Of a DNA stretch of 64,000 nt, positions 1-8,289 are shown piece by piece. The notes beneath the pieces are model-generated. The model was given only the letters and a program-made list of their open reading frames with translations. It was not told where the DNA came from and made no database searches. Source of the DNA: an uncultured Zoogloea sp. (GTDB taxonomy: Bacteria; Pseudomonadota; Gammaproteobacteria; Burkholderiales; Rhodocyclaceae); NCBI GenBank assembly GCA_937967645.1, contig CALBTT010000184.1:4297-68296 (forward strand), in the 5' to 3' direction. The translations under genes and the position numbers were made by a program. The number at the start of each line of letters is the position of its first letter. Within the stretch, counting starts at the first letter, position 1.

Positions 1-601
1 GGAGCCCCTCCCCGCCCGCAACAACTCGGCCGAAGCCACCTTCTTCTGGAAGAGCGACCCGAGCCTCGACACGCCGGACCTTCAGCCCTTCCAGATCGAA
101 GTGCCCTACACCTCGGAGGTCTTCAGCAAGCAGGCCGTACCCGGCGGCTGGGTGATCAACCCGGGCATCGTGCGCCCCAAGAGTCGTGGCTTCCTGCGCC
201 TCACCTCCGCCGATCCGCGGGCCCTGGTGGAGATCCATGCCAACACCCTGCAGCACCCAGACGACGTGAAGGCGCTGCGCAAGGGCGTGGAGATCTGCCG
301 TGAGCTGGGCAACTCGGCCGCCATGAAGCCCTTCGTGAAACGGGAGGTGCTGCCGGGCCCGATCAAGGGCGAGGCACTGGACGAGTTCATCCGCAACGGC
401 GCGGTGTCCTACTTCCACCAGACCTGCACGGCCAAGATGGGCCGCGACAGCATGTCGGTTGTCGACGCAAACCTGAAGGTCTATGGCATCGAGGGGCTGC
501 GCATCGCCGACGGCTCGATCATGCCGCGGGTGACCACCGGCAATACGATGGCGCCCTGTGTGCTGATCGGCGAGCGGATGGCCGAGATCCTGAAGGCCTG
601 A
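1..601 (+). CDS. GMC-family FAD alcohol oxidase/dehydrogenase, C-terminal part
   Basis: The open frame runs in from before the window, so only about the last 199 residues are present. They carry the GMC C-terminal domain: a SYFHQTCTAKMG segment with the catalytic-site His, then GLRIADGSIMPRVTTGNTMAP, the usual FAD-proximal ending, and a stop at the usual place. GMC enzymes of this type (choline dehydrogenase and alkyl or aryl alcohol dehydrogenases) oxidise an alcohol to an aldehyde. An aldehyde dehydrogenase and two AraC regulators follow within 3 kb on the other strand, so an alcohol-to-acid oxidation module is a reasonable inference. The substrate cannot be told. It ends 9 bases before the convergent AraC gene. 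Confidence 0.85.
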   Translation, partial: EPLPARNNSAEATFFWKSDPSLDTPDLQPFQIEVPYTSEVFSKQAVPGGWVINPGIVRPKSRGFLRLTSADPRALVEIHANTLQHPDDVKALRKGVEICRELGNSAAMKPFVKREVLPGPIKGEALDEFIRNGAVSYFHQTCTAKMGRDSMSVVDANLKVYGIEGLRIADGSIMPRVTTGNTMAPCVLIGERMAEILKA

Positions 602-610
602 CCGCCCGCC

Positions 611-1591
611 CTAGCGGCTCCCGCCGCGACGCGCCCGCTGGGCATTGATGAGCGTCGCGGAGGGGCTTTCACCGAAACGCTCGCGGTAATAGCGGGCAAA
701 TCGGCCCAGATGGAAAAAGCCATTGGAGAGGGCGATATCGGTGACCGAATCGCCCTCTCCGGCTTTTTGCAGGAATTCCCTCACCCTTTTCAGGCGTAAT
801 TCCCGCAAATAGGCCGACGGGGTCATGCCGCACCATTCCTGGAATGCAATTTCCAGGGTGCGCACGCCTACGCCCAAATGGGCGGCCATTTCGGAAATCG
901 AAAAGCCGGCCGCCCCCGATTGCACGCTGGCCAGACTTTCACGAACATACTCCTCGGCCCGGCGGATCAGGCGCGAGGGCAGGCGCGCCTGGGGTCGCTC
1001 GAGTTCGGTGCTGAAATTGTGGGGCACGCCGCGCAGCACGGTGGTGAGCACGAACTCCTCGAGCGACGCGGCGGCCGGTGCCGGCAAGGCCTCGGAGCCA
1101 CTCTCGATGAGTTGCAGCAGGGCGCTCCAGGTGGCTTCGAGATGGGCCGGGAACGGCGCCAGATCGAAGCGCAGGTCGTCATCCAGGGGGCGCCCGAGCC
1201 AGCGGCTGCACAGGCTTTCGAGGCGTTCCCGGTCGAAGCGCAGACTGGTCTGGGAGAACTCCGCATCGAAATCGAAGGTGGTGGCCTGGTTGGCCGACAC
1301 GACCATGGTCTGCCCCGCGCCCCAGGCGGACTCCGCCAGGCCCTGGCGGACCCGGGCCGCGCCGGAGCGGCCCCGCATGACCAGGAAAAGATCGCGAAAA
1401 TTGCCCGCATCCACCTTGACCTCGGCGCCATAGCGCAATTGCACCACCGGCCACTTGTCCGCCCCGGTAACCGACAGGCAGGTATTCAGCCCCGCCGCCC
1501 GCCGCCCCAGGCGCAATTGGTGAGGGCAATAGACTTCGCGGACCGCATCGACGGCCAGATCGAAATCACGGGTCTGAATCTGGTTGCGCAT
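611..1591 (-). CDS. AraC-family transcriptional regulator (AraC-binding-like N-terminus)
   Basis: A 326-residue protein with an N-terminal AraC-binding-like domain (opening TRDFDLAVDAVREVYCPHQL, typical of FeaR-type regulators) and a C-terminal double helix-turn-helix of about 100 residues (ISEMAAHLGVGVRTLEIAFQ and VTDIALSNGFFHLGRFARYY). I chose the ATG at 1591 because the conserved domain begins just after it; the frame can be extended to a TTG at 1672 but without family support. It lies downstream of the aldehyde dehydrogenase on the same strand, separated by a terminator, and convergent with the GMC gene. It probably controls this alcohol/aldehyde oxidation group; effector unknown. Confidence 0.85.
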   Translation of the reverse strand: MRNQIQTRDFDLAVDAVREVYCPHQLRLGRRAAGLNTCLSVTGADKWPVVQLRYGAEVKVDAGNFRDLFLVMRGRSGAARVRQGLAESAWGAGQTMVVSANQATTFDFDAEFSQTSLRFDRERLESLCSRWLGRPLDDDLRFDLAPFPAHLEATWSALLQLIESGSEALPAPAAASLEEFVLTTVLRGVPHNFSTELERPQARLPSRLIRRAEEYVRESLASVQSGAAGFSISEMAAHLGVGVRTLEIAFQEWCGMTPSAYLRELRLKRVREFLQKAGEGDSVTDIALSNGFFHLGRFARYYRERFGESPSATLINAQRARRGGSR

Positions 1592-1701
1592 CACCAACCC
1601 CCGGGTCTCTATTTTTTTATGATCGGAAATTAAGGGCAATTCCGGATCAGGATTTTCCCAGAACGGGCTCAATGTGCAAGAGTAGTTTCCAGTATCCCGC
1701 C

Positions 1702-1741
1702 AAAAATAAAAAATGCCCGGTCATCCATCGATGGCCGGGCA
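1702..1741 (-). terminator. Rho-independent terminator after the aldehyde dehydrogenase
   Basis: TGCCCGG (1714-1720) and CCGGGCA (1735-1741) form a hairpin, also pairing internally through CCATCGATGG. On the minus strand the stem is followed by a U-rich run (the A-rich tract at 1702-1713). It stands 50 bases past the end of the aldehyde dehydrogenase and before the AraC gene on the same strand, so the two are probably separate transcripts. Confidence 0.8.
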
Positions 1742-1792
1742 AATGTCCGGGAGGCACCCCGGCACAGGGAAAGACGATCCGATGGCGGCTGC

Positions 1793-3217
1793 TCAGCCCT
1801 TCATGATCTTCACCGTCTGGAGGGACAGGTACTCCTCCAGACCATACATGCCGAACTCGACGCCGACACCCGACTGCTTGACGCCACCGAAGGGGGCGTC
1901 GGGCTGGATGGCGCCGTGCTCATTGATCCACACGCTGCCGCATTCGAGGCGCAGGGCCAGCGCGGCGGCCTCGGCCGGGCGGGACGTCCAGATGGAGCCA
2001 CCGAGGCCGTTGTCGCTGGCGTTGGCCTGGGCGATGGCGTCGTCCAGATCGGTGTAGCGGATCACCGGCAGCGCGGGGCCGAACTGCTCCTCATCCACCA
2101 CCCGCATGCCGGGGCGGGCATCGGCGATGATGGTGGGCGCGTAGAAGAAGCCATCTCCTTCGATGGCATGGCCGCCGGCCAGGATGCGGGCGCCCTTCTC
2201 CCGGGCATCCTCCACCAGGCTGGCGACCCGCTGCCGCTGGGCGGCATTCTGGATCGGGCCCAGCTGGGTGGCCGGGTCGAGGCCGTCGCCGACCTTGACC
2301 TCCCGGGCGAGGCGGGCCAGCTCGGTGCAGATGTCTTCGTACAGGGCATCCGGCACATACAGGCGCTTGAGACAGGCGCAGGTCTGCCCGTTGTTGTGGA
2401 AGGCCACGCCGAAGAGCTTGGCGGCGATGGCCTTGGGGTCCACATCGGGCAGGACGATGCCCGCATCGTTGCCACCCAGTTCCAGGGTGAGCCGCTTCAG
2501 GGTCGATGCGGCGTTCTGCATGATGTGGCGGCCGGTGGGGGTCGAGCCGGTGAACACCATTTTGGCGATGCCCGGGTGGGCGGACATCGCCGACCCCACC
2601 TCGGCCTCGCCGGTGACCACATTGAGTACGCCCTTGGGCAGCACGGTGCTGGCCAGCTCGACGAAGCGCAGGGTCGCCACCGGGGTCAGGGAGGCCGGCT
2701 TGAGCACCACCGTGTTACCCGCCCGCAGGGCCGGCATGATGTGCCAGATGCAGATCATCAGCGGCCAGTTCCAGGGGGTGATGGAGCCCACCACGCCCAG
2801 CGGCTTGCGATGCACCTCGATGCGCGCATCGGCGTTGTCCTGGATCACGTCCACCGGGATGTCGAGGCTGGCGGTGACCCGGGTCCAGGCGATGGCGCCA
2901 CCCACCTCCATGCCGGAGCCCACGTTGTTGAGGCCGCCCATGGGCTTGCCGGTCTCCTGGGTGACCAGCGCCATGAACTCGGGCATGTTGGCCTCGAGCA
3001 GGTCGGCCAGGCGCATCACGTAGGCGCGGCGCTCGGCGTCAGGCAGGGCACTCCATGCCGGGAAGGCGGCACGGGCGGCAGCCACGGCCTGGTCTACGTG
3101 GCGGGTGTCGCCGGCGGCGACGCTGGCAAAGGGCTGGCCGGTGGCCGGGTTGACGACTTCAATGACACTGCCGGACTGGACCGGGGCGCCATCGATGATC
3201 ATGTTGAAGGTCTGCAT
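1793..3217 (-). CDS. NAD(P)-dependent aldehyde dehydrogenase
   Basis: 474 residues, the full length for the aldehyde dehydrogenase superfamily. The Rossmann part has TPWNWP (about 147-152). The catalytic general base Glu246 sits in LELGGN and the nucleophile Cys280 in NNGQTCACLKR; the C-terminal EEQFGPALP motif is present. It oxidises an aldehyde to the acid in the cytoplasm. ATG at 3217 has a good AGGAG site. Neighbours are a GMC alcohol oxidase and two AraC regulators; the family FeaR/FeaB (phenylacetaldehyde oxidation) is a known precedent for an AraC_binding_2 regulator beside an aldehyde dehydrogenase. The substrate is not determined by sequence. Confidence 0.9.
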   Translation of the reverse strand: MQTFNMIIDGAPVQSGSVIEVVNPATGQPFASVAAGDTRHVDQAVAAARAAFPAWSALPDAERRAYVMRLADLLEANMPEFMALVTQETGKPMGGLNNVGSGMEVGGAIAWTRVTASLDIPVDVIQDNADARIEVHRKPLGVVGSITPWNWPLMICIWHIMPALRAGNTVVLKPASLTPVATLRFVELASTVLPKGVLNVVTGEAEVGSAMSAHPGIAKMVFTGSTPTGRHIMQNAASTLKRLTLELGGNDAGIVLPDVDPKAIAAKLFGVAFHNNGQTCACLKRLYVPDALYEDICTELARLAREVKVGDGLDPATQLGPIQNAAQRQRVASLVEDAREKGARILAGGHAIEGDGFFYAPTIIADARPGMRVVDEEQFGPALPVIRYTDLDDAIAQANASDNGLGGSIWTSRPAEAAALALRLECGSVWINEHGAIQPDAPFGGVKQSGVGVEFGMYGLEEYLSLQTVKIMKG

Positions 3218-3358
3218 GGGGAGACTCCTGTCGGCGGGATTCGCAAAGCGCCCGGCTCATCCGGGGGTTGGTCAGCAGTGTGCGCGGCGAGGCAGCCGCG
3301 GGCTTGCATCCCAGTGCACAAACAACAGGAGGAGAGTGCAGAGCGGATCTGCGCGGGG

Positions 3359-4336
3359 TCAGCCCGAACGCTGGCGCCAGGCGCTGGGGGTCTCGCCGAA
3401 ACGGGCCTTGAACAAGCGGCTGAAGTGGGCACTGTCGGCAAAGCCGTGGGCCAGGGCGATCTCGGTGATGCTGCGTCGACGCCGGGCGGGATCAGCCAGC
3501 TCAGCCTTGCAGCGTTCGAGCCGGGCATCCTGGATGTAGCCCGCCGGCGTGGTGCCGAGCTGACGGAACAGGGCAAACACCGAGCGCAGCGACAGGTGCA
3601 TGGCCTCGGCCAGCTCCCGAGGGCCGAGGGCCGGATCATCCAGGCGTTCCGCCACGATGCGCCGGGCGTCCCGCAACCGCCGGTCGGCGCGGTCGAGAGG
3701 CTGCAGCGCGCCAGCTCGGGTGGTCAGGGAGTCGGACAGCAGCATGGCCATGGCCCGCCCGACCGCATCGAAACCAGCCTCGCCGGCGACATAGACAGAC
3801 TCGAAGGTCGACAGCAGGGTATGAAAGGCCGCCCGGGAAGCGGGGTCGGCCTCGAAGGCCCGGGCGCACAGCTGCTGGCCGAAGGCGCACCAGTCGGCAC
3901 ACACCTCGATGGGCAGCAGGGCCACGGCAAAGCGGGAGTCGTCGGCAAAGCGGATGGAGTAGGGACGGCCTGTCTCGTACACCGCCCATTGCCCGGCATC
4001 CAGCACGGAGCGGTTGCCCCCCTGCTCCACCTCGCAACGCCCGCTGGTGAGCCAGAGGGCCTTGAGGTGGTTCTGCTCGGAGCGTGCCGCCTGTGCCTCG
4101 GTGCGTCGCACCGCATGGGCCTGGCTGCTGACCAAGGCGACACGGGAGCTGCCCAAGTCGCGGCTTTCGATGCGGCCCCAGAAATCGCTGCCCCGGACAT
4201 GCTCGACATCCAGCGGCAGGAAACCCTGGCTGACCGCATCGAGCCAGGCGCTGGGAGAGGTGACCACCAGCCCGCCCCGGGCGTGCGGCGAGGCAGGCCT
4301 TGGCAGGGCTAGCTGGCTGGGGGTATCGGTGATCAT
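3359..4336 (-). CDS. AraC-family transcriptional regulator (FeaR-like)
   Basis: 325 residues: N-terminal AraC-binding-like cupin region (about 40-190) and a C-terminal AraC HTH (about 225-320, with SLRSVFALFRQLGTTPAGYI and ITEIALAHGFADSAHFSRLF). The ATG at 4336 is chosen because AGGAGGAG stands 7 bases upstream; a longer frame to 4405 lacks such a site. It lies directly upstream of, and in the same direction as, the aldehyde dehydrogenase (141-base gap), so it is the likely activator of that gene. It resembles the other AraC protein at 611-1591 in architecture but is clearly different in sequence. Confidence 0.88.
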   Translation of the reverse strand: MITDTPSQLALPRPASPHARGGLVVTSPSAWLDAVSQGFLPLDVEHVRGSDFWGRIESRDLGSSRVALVSSQAHAVRRTEAQAARSEQNHLKALWLTSGRCEVEQGGNRSVLDAGQWAVYETGRPYSIRFADDSRFAVALLPIEVCADWCAFGQQLCARAFEADPASRAAFHTLLSTFESVYVAGEAGFDAVGRAMAMLLSDSLTTRAGALQPLDRADRRLRDARRIVAERLDDPALGPRELAEAMHLSLRSVFALFRQLGTTPAGYIQDARLERCKAELADPARRRRSITEIALAHGFADSAHFSRLFKARFGETPSAWRQRSG

Positions 4337-4430
4337 GGCGGCGCTCCTCCTGTCCATGCGGACCGCGGCATCTCTTGGCGGACGTCCGGCGGCGACTCCG
4401 CGCATCCTACCCGAGGCCGCCCGTCGATGG

Positions 4431-4469
4431 AAAAAGGCCGGCCACCTCCCTCCGGGAGGCGGCCGGCCT
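4431..4469 (-). terminator. Rho-independent terminator of the TRAP operon
   Basis: AGGCCGGCC (4435-4443) pairs with GGCCGGCCT (4461-4469), with a second inner pairing CCTCC/GGAGG. On the minus strand the stem is followed by a short T run (4431-4435). It lies 20 bases after the end of the large TRAP permease gene. Confidence 0.75.
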
Positions 4470-4489
4470 GCAACACGACATCCAGACGA

Positions 4490-5818
4490 TCAGCCCAGGA
4501 AATGCACCAGCCCCAGGCACATGCCCGGCAGGAAGACCAGGGCGATGATGCGCAGGAAGTCGGAGGCCAGGAAGGGCATCACGCCGAGGGCGGTCTCCTT
4601 CATCGGCACATCCTTGGCCAGCTTGTTGATGACGTAGAGGTTCATCCCCACCGGCGGGTGGACCAGGCCGATCTCGACCACCATCAGGGCCAGGATGCCG
4701 AACCACACCGACTTGTCCTCCGGGCTCATGCCGAAGAAGTCCAGGCCCATGATCATCGGATAGAAGATGGGGATGGTCAGCAGGATCATCGCCAGCGAGT
4801 CCATCACACAACCGAGCAGGATGTAGATGACCAGGATGGAGCCCAGCACCAGCAGCGGCGGCATGCCGCTGTCGCGCACCCAGGCGGCCAGCTCGCCGGG
4901 CATCTGCGACAGGGCCAGGCTGGAGTTGAGCAGGTCGGCACCGATCAGCACCATGAAGATCATGCCCGTTGCGTGGGCCGTGCCGTAGATGCTGTCGAGG
5001 AAGCCACGGGTGCGCAGGCCGCCGGAAACCACCGCGATCAGGCCGCAGGCCGCGGCGCCGATGGAGGCCGCCTCGGTGGGGTTGGCCCAGCCGCCATAGA
5101 TGCCAACGATCACCACCAGGAAGACCAGCAGCACCGGGATGATGTTGATCTGGGCGCGGATCATCTCGGCGAAGGGCACCTTCTGACCGGCCGGGCCGGC
5201 CTTCGGGTCCTTGCGGACGATCAGGGCGATGACCAGCAGGTAGCCCAGGGCGGCGATGATGCCCGGCACCACGGCGGCCACGAAGAGCTTGCCGATGGAC
5301 TCCTGGGTCAGCACCGCGTAGATCACCAGGGGCACCGAGGGCGGAATCAGGATGCCCAGGGTACCGCTGGCCGCCAGGGTGGCGGTGGCCAGGCGGCCGG
5401 AATAGCCATGGCTGCGCAGTTCCGGCAGGGCCACCTGGCCCATGGTGGCGGCCGTCGCCAGGGACGAGCCGCAGATCGCCCCGAAGGCCGCGCAGGCCGC
5501 CGTGGAGGCCATTGCCAGACCGCCGCGCCAGTGCCCGATGAGGGTGCCGGCCGCCTTGAACAAAGCCTTGGACAGGCCGCCGTGGGTGGCGAACTGCCCC
5601 ATCAGGATGAACAGCGGGATGACCGCCAGGTCGTAGTTGGAAACCCGGGCATATACCAGGTTGTTGAGGGTGTACAGCAGGCCCGAGGTCTCTCCGTGGT
5701 TCATGACCATGTAGATACCCGCCCCGGTGACGAACATCGCCATGGCGATGTGCACCCGGATGGCCAGCATGGACAGCAGGCAGCCGAAGCCGACGAGGCC
5801 GATGGTGGTACCGCTCAT
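4490..5818 (-). CDS. dctM: TRAP transporter large permease (DctM type)
   Basis: 442 residues, almost wholly hydrophobic, about 12 transmembrane helices, as in DctM/SiaM subunits. Conserved features include PLFILMGQFATHGGLSKALF near residue 60 and the PPSVPLVIYAVLT segment, plus the C-terminal VHPPVGMNLYVIN loop. It is the Na+-coupled membrane pore of a tripartite ATP-independent periplasmic transporter. The ATG at 5818 overlaps the dctQ stop in an ATGA, so the two subunits are translationally coupled. Substrates of TRAP systems are mostly organic acids; here the shared operator with phenol hydroxylase suggests an aromatic or related acid, by inference only. Confidence 0.93.
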   Translation of the reverse strand: MSGTTIGLVGFGCLLSMLAIRVHIAMAMFVTGAGIYMVMNHGETSGLLYTLNNLVYARVSNYDLAVIPLFILMGQFATHGGLSKALFKAAGTLIGHWRGGLAMASTAACAAFGAICGSSLATAATMGQVALPELRSHGYSGRLATATLAASGTLGILIPPSVPLVIYAVLTQESIGKLFVAAVVPGIIAALGYLLVIALIVRKDPKAGPAGQKVPFAEMIRAQINIIPVLLVFLVVIVGIYGGWANPTEAASIGAAACGLIAVVSGGLRTRGFLDSIYGTAHATGMIFMVLIGADLLNSSLALSQMPGELAAWVRDSGMPPLLVLGSILVIYILLGCVMDSLAMILLTIPIFYPMIMGLDFFGMSPEDKSVWFGILALMVVEIGLVHPPVGMNLYVINKLAKDVPMKETALGVMPFLASDFLRIIALVFLPGMCLGLVHFLG

Positions 5819-6357
5819 TTGTGTGCTCCGGGGATCTTCTTGGTCGGATGGAAGGACGCATAGGCCCGGTACAGGGCGCAGACGCCCATCAGCACCAGCC
5901 CGGGCACCAGCAGCGCGGTGGGGATCCACACCGGCAGGGACACCAGGGTGGTGACCTCCTGGGACTCATGGGCCGAGATGGCGGAGAGTATCGTCCGCCA
6001 GGCCAGCGCCCAGGCGACCAGGGCAAGCAGGATCTCGGTCACGCCGTCGATGGGTCGCTTCAGGGAGTCGCGCATGCCTTCGGTGAAGAAATCCACCTTG
6101 ATGTGCTCGCCCAGCAGGGTGCAGTAGGGCAGGAAGGCGGTGGCCGCCACGGCCGTGCCCGCCTGCATCAGCTCAATGTCGCCGTTCACCGAGCCGAAGC
6201 CGAGCTTGCGGCCGATGATCGACACCAGAGACATGCCGATGAGGGCGACGAAGAGCACCCCGCCCGACACCGCCATCGCCTTGCCGGCCAGGATCAGCCA
6301 GTGCTCGACCGGGTCATGCTCCACCAGTTCGTGGGGAAGCCCCATGGGATCATGCAT
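5815..6357 (-). CDS. dctQ: TRAP transporter small permease (DctQ type)
   Basis: 180 residues with four predicted transmembrane helices (about 27-50, 65-85, 105-125 and 145-170), the standard DctQ layout; the FLPYCTLLGEHIKVDFF loop is typical. It bridges the periplasmic binding protein and DctM. The N-terminal extension before the first helix (about 25 residues, acidic and His-containing) is slightly long. ATG at 6357 follows a GGAGA site; ATGA overlap with dctM. Confidence 0.9.
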   Translation of the reverse strand: MHDPMGLPHELVEHDPVEHWLILAGKAMAVSGGVLFVALIGMSLVSIIGRKLGFGSVNGDIELMQAGTAVAATAFLPYCTLLGEHIKVDFFTEGMRDSLKRPIDGVTEILLALVAWALAWRTILSAISAHESQEVTTLVSLPVWIPTALLVPGLVLMGVCALYRAYASFHPTKKIPGAHK

Positions 6358-6382
6358 GATTGTTGTCTCCTCGCCCGGCGGC

Positions 6383-7408
6383 TTACTTGTTGGTGCCGGT
6401 CAGTTCGCGGGCGGCGGAGATCAGCTTCTTGCCGTCCAGGCCCTTGTCACCGACTTGCTTGGCCCACTCCTCCTCCACCCCGGCGGTGGCGCGCTTCATG
6501 GCGGCGACCTCGACGGCGCTGAAGGTGGTGAGTTTGTTGCCGATCTCGCCGACCTTCTTGCGGGCCTTGGCGGCCTCATCGTCGAACACCGCACCGAACT
6601 TGGCCACCAGGGCCTCGCCGCTGTGCTTGTCGACCACCGCCTTGAGATCGGCCGGCAGCGCGTCGTACTTCTGCTTGTTCATCAGCACCGTCAGCACGGT
6701 GGCGGTGGGATAGGCCACCCCTGCCGCCGGCTGGGAATGGAACTTGGTGACCTCGGAGAGCTTGGTCGGGAAGACCAGCTCCCAGGCGCCGAGGGAGCCG
6801 TCCACCACGCCCTTGGAGATGGCCTCGGTCACCTGGGCCGGCGGCATGGCCACCGGCGAGCCGCCCAAGGCCGCCAGGGTCTTGGCACCGACGCGGGTGG
6901 AGGTGCGGAGCTTGAGGCCGGTGAAGCCGGTCAGGCCGGCCACGGGCTTGCTCGCGGTGTGCACGGCCTGGCCGCCGTCGGTATGGAAGGCCAGCACCTT
7001 GTAGGCTGCGAACTCCTGCTGGGCGTGCTGCTGGTAGAACTTCCACAGCGCCTTGCTGGAGCTGGTGGCATCCGTGACCATGAAGGGCAGTTCGAAGGCC
7101 TCGATGGCCGGGAAGCGGCCGGCGGAGTAACCGGGGCCGGTCCACACCACATCCGCCACGCCGTTCTTGACCTGGTCGGCCAGTTGCGCCGGGGTGCCGC
7201 CCAACTGCATGGCGGGGAAGAACTGGCAGGCGATGCGGCCGCCGGAGTCCTTCTTCAGCTCGTCACACCAGGGCTGCAGCACACGCTGCTGGGTGGGCGC
7301 GGCAGAGGGCAGGAAGTGGGCAATCTTGAGCGTCACCTCCTGAGCGTGGACCGATACGGATGCCGCCAGGGTGCCCGCCACGGCAAACAGCTTGATTGTG
7401 GTCTTCAT
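6383..7408 (-). CDS. dctP: TRAP transporter periplasmic substrate-binding protein (DctP type)
   Basis: 341 residues. Residues 1-22 form a signal peptide ending VHA, then a DctP fold (VTLKIAHFLPSAAPTQ and, mid-protein, GLKLRTSTRVGAKTLAALGGSPVAMP, the segment that carries the Arg binding carboxylate in this family). It captures the ligand in the periplasm for DctQM. ATG at 7408 has AGGAG upstream; the frame extends to 7453 but that would run into the promoter. First gene of dctPQM, controlled by the promoter and operators at 7450-7495. Confidence 0.92.
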   Translation of the reverse strand: MKTTIKLFAVAGTLAASVSVHAQEVTLKIAHFLPSAAPTQQRVLQPWCDELKKDSGGRIACQFFPAMQLGGTPAQLADQVKNGVADVVWTGPGYSAGRFPAIEAFELPFMVTDATSSSKALWKFYQQHAQQEFAAYKVLAFHTDGGQAVHTASKPVAGLTGFTGLKLRTSTRVGAKTLAALGGSPVAMPPAQVTEAISKGVVDGSLGAWELVFPTKLSEVTKFHSQPAAGVAYPTATVLTVLMNKQKYDALPADLKAVVDKHSGEALVAKFGAVFDDEAAKARKKVGEIGNKLTTFSAVEVAAMKRATAGVEEEWAKQVGDKGLDGKKLISAARELTGTNK

Positions 7409-7449
7409 GTCTCGTCTCTCCTCTGTGTGCGTGATGAACCGGGATGTTC

Positions 7450-7467
7450 TCACTAATATGTTAGCGA
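7450..7467. promoter_or_regulatory. Operator site A (CACTA-N6-TAGTG family)
   Basis: TCACTAATATGTTAGCGA, an inverted repeat with 5 of 6 paired arm bases, located just downstream of the -10 box of the TRAP promoter. Its centre is 23 bases, about two helical turns, from site B. Confidence 0.7.
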
Positions 7468-7495
7468 TTACATCACTACGATGTTAGTGAGTCAA
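7467..7495 (-). promoter_or_regulatory. sigma70 promoter of the TRAP operon
   Basis: On the minus strand TTGACT (7495-7490), a 17-base spacer and TGTAAT (7472-7467) give a near-consensus -35/-10 pair 59 bases before the dctP start. The spacer is entirely filled by operator B, so a protein bound there would block RNA polymerase. Confidence 0.75.
7473..7490. promoter_or_regulatory. Operator site B (CACTA-N6-TAGTG family)
   Basis: TCACTACGATGTTAGTGA, a perfect 6-base inverted repeat with a 6-base centre, lying exactly in the promoter spacer. Related sites lie before dmpK and between hpaA and hpaR. Confidence 0.75.
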
Positions 7496-7564
7496 TAGAC
7501 AGGATCATCAAAAAGGATGGCGGGCGGAAAGGCGCAGGGGCTGCGCCAGAATGGAATGAGGCCG

Positions 7565-7633
7565 TGTAGGGGCGGCTTCAGCCGCCCGCGGACGTCGGTC
7601 AACGCACGATGGGCGGCTGAAGCCGCCCCTACA
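7565..7633. repeat. REPIN-like inverted pair, copy 1
   Basis: Two 23-base arms, beginning TGTAGGGGCGGCTTCAGCCG and its exact reverse complement, flank a 23-base centre. Each arm is itself a hairpin (GGCGGCT-TC-AGCCGCC). It lies between the 3' end of tmoT and the TRAP promoter. Three more copies occur at 28632, 31913 and 34786. No REP-associated transposase (RAYT) is in the window. Confidence 0.9.
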
Positions 7634-7665
7634 TGAATGCCCCGGGCGTTGGGCCCGGAAAGGGC

Positions 7666-8277
7666 TCAGCTTCCCAGCCGCTCCATCATCCGCACCAGGT
7701 CCGGCAGGGAGCGGACCTTCATCTTGCGCATGATGTTGTGGCGGTGGACCTTGATGGTCATCTCCGACACGCCGAGCTCGGCCGCTGCCTGCTTGTTGAG
7801 GGCGCCGGCGATCATGAAGGTGATGACCTCCCGCTCCCGGCTGGTCAGGGAGTCGTACTTGCTCCTGAGCTCGCTGAGCTCGTCGGCCTCGTCGCGGGCC
7901 ACCCTGCCCTGCTCGAGGGCGTGGCGGATGGCGTCCAGCAGGTCCTCGTCGCGGAAGGGCTTGGACAGGAATTCCACCGCGCCGGCCTTCATGGCCCGCA
8001 CGGCCATGGGGATGTCGCCATGGCCGGTGATGAAGATGATCGGGATGGGCTCGCCACTGCGGGCGAACTCGGCCTGCAGGTCGAGGCCCGACAGGCCGGG
8101 CATGCGCACGTCCAGCACCAGGCAGGCATTGCCCGCCGGGCGCGGATGCTGCAGGAAGTCGGCGGCGGACGGGAAGGTCTCCACGCGCAGGCCCACCGAG
8201 CGGATCAGGCTGCTCAGGGCCTCGCGGATGGAGAGGTCGTCATCGACGACGAACACGGTGTCCAGGGCGGTATTCAC
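7666..8277 (-). CDS. tmoT: TodT/TmoT-like response regulator (NarL/FixJ type)
   Basis: 203 residues: receiver domain 1-120 with phospho-acceptor Asp56 (LDVRMPG), Thr and Lys of the active site (FITGHGD, LSKPF), and a LuxR-type HTH at about 140-203 (LTSREREVITFMIAGALNKQ). Starts at GTG 8277, preceded by GGGGAGG. It follows the TodS-like kinase by 12 bases, as in todST and tmoST, and is the last gene of the toluene monooxygenase operon. Its expected targets are tod-box promoters; a candidate lies at 17485-17502 before tmoA. StyR and TutB are alternative relatives, but the partner kinase architecture favours TodT. Confidence 0.9.
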   Translation of the reverse strand: MNTALDTVFVVDDDLSIREALSSLIRSVGLRVETFPSAADFLQHPRPAGNACLVLDVRMPGLSGLDLQAEFARSGEPIPIIFITGHGDIPMAVRAMKAGAVEFLSKPFRDEDLLDAIRHALEQGRVARDEADELSELRSKYDSLTSREREVITFMIAGALNKQAAAELGVSEMTIKVHRHNIMRKMKVRSLPDLVRMMERLGS

Positions 8278-8289
8278 GTGCGCCTCCCC

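Noticed and set aside
1916..4312. 798-codon open frame on the plus strand
   Set aside because: Antisense to the aldehyde dehydrogenase and AraC genes, with no motif and shadow-type composition.
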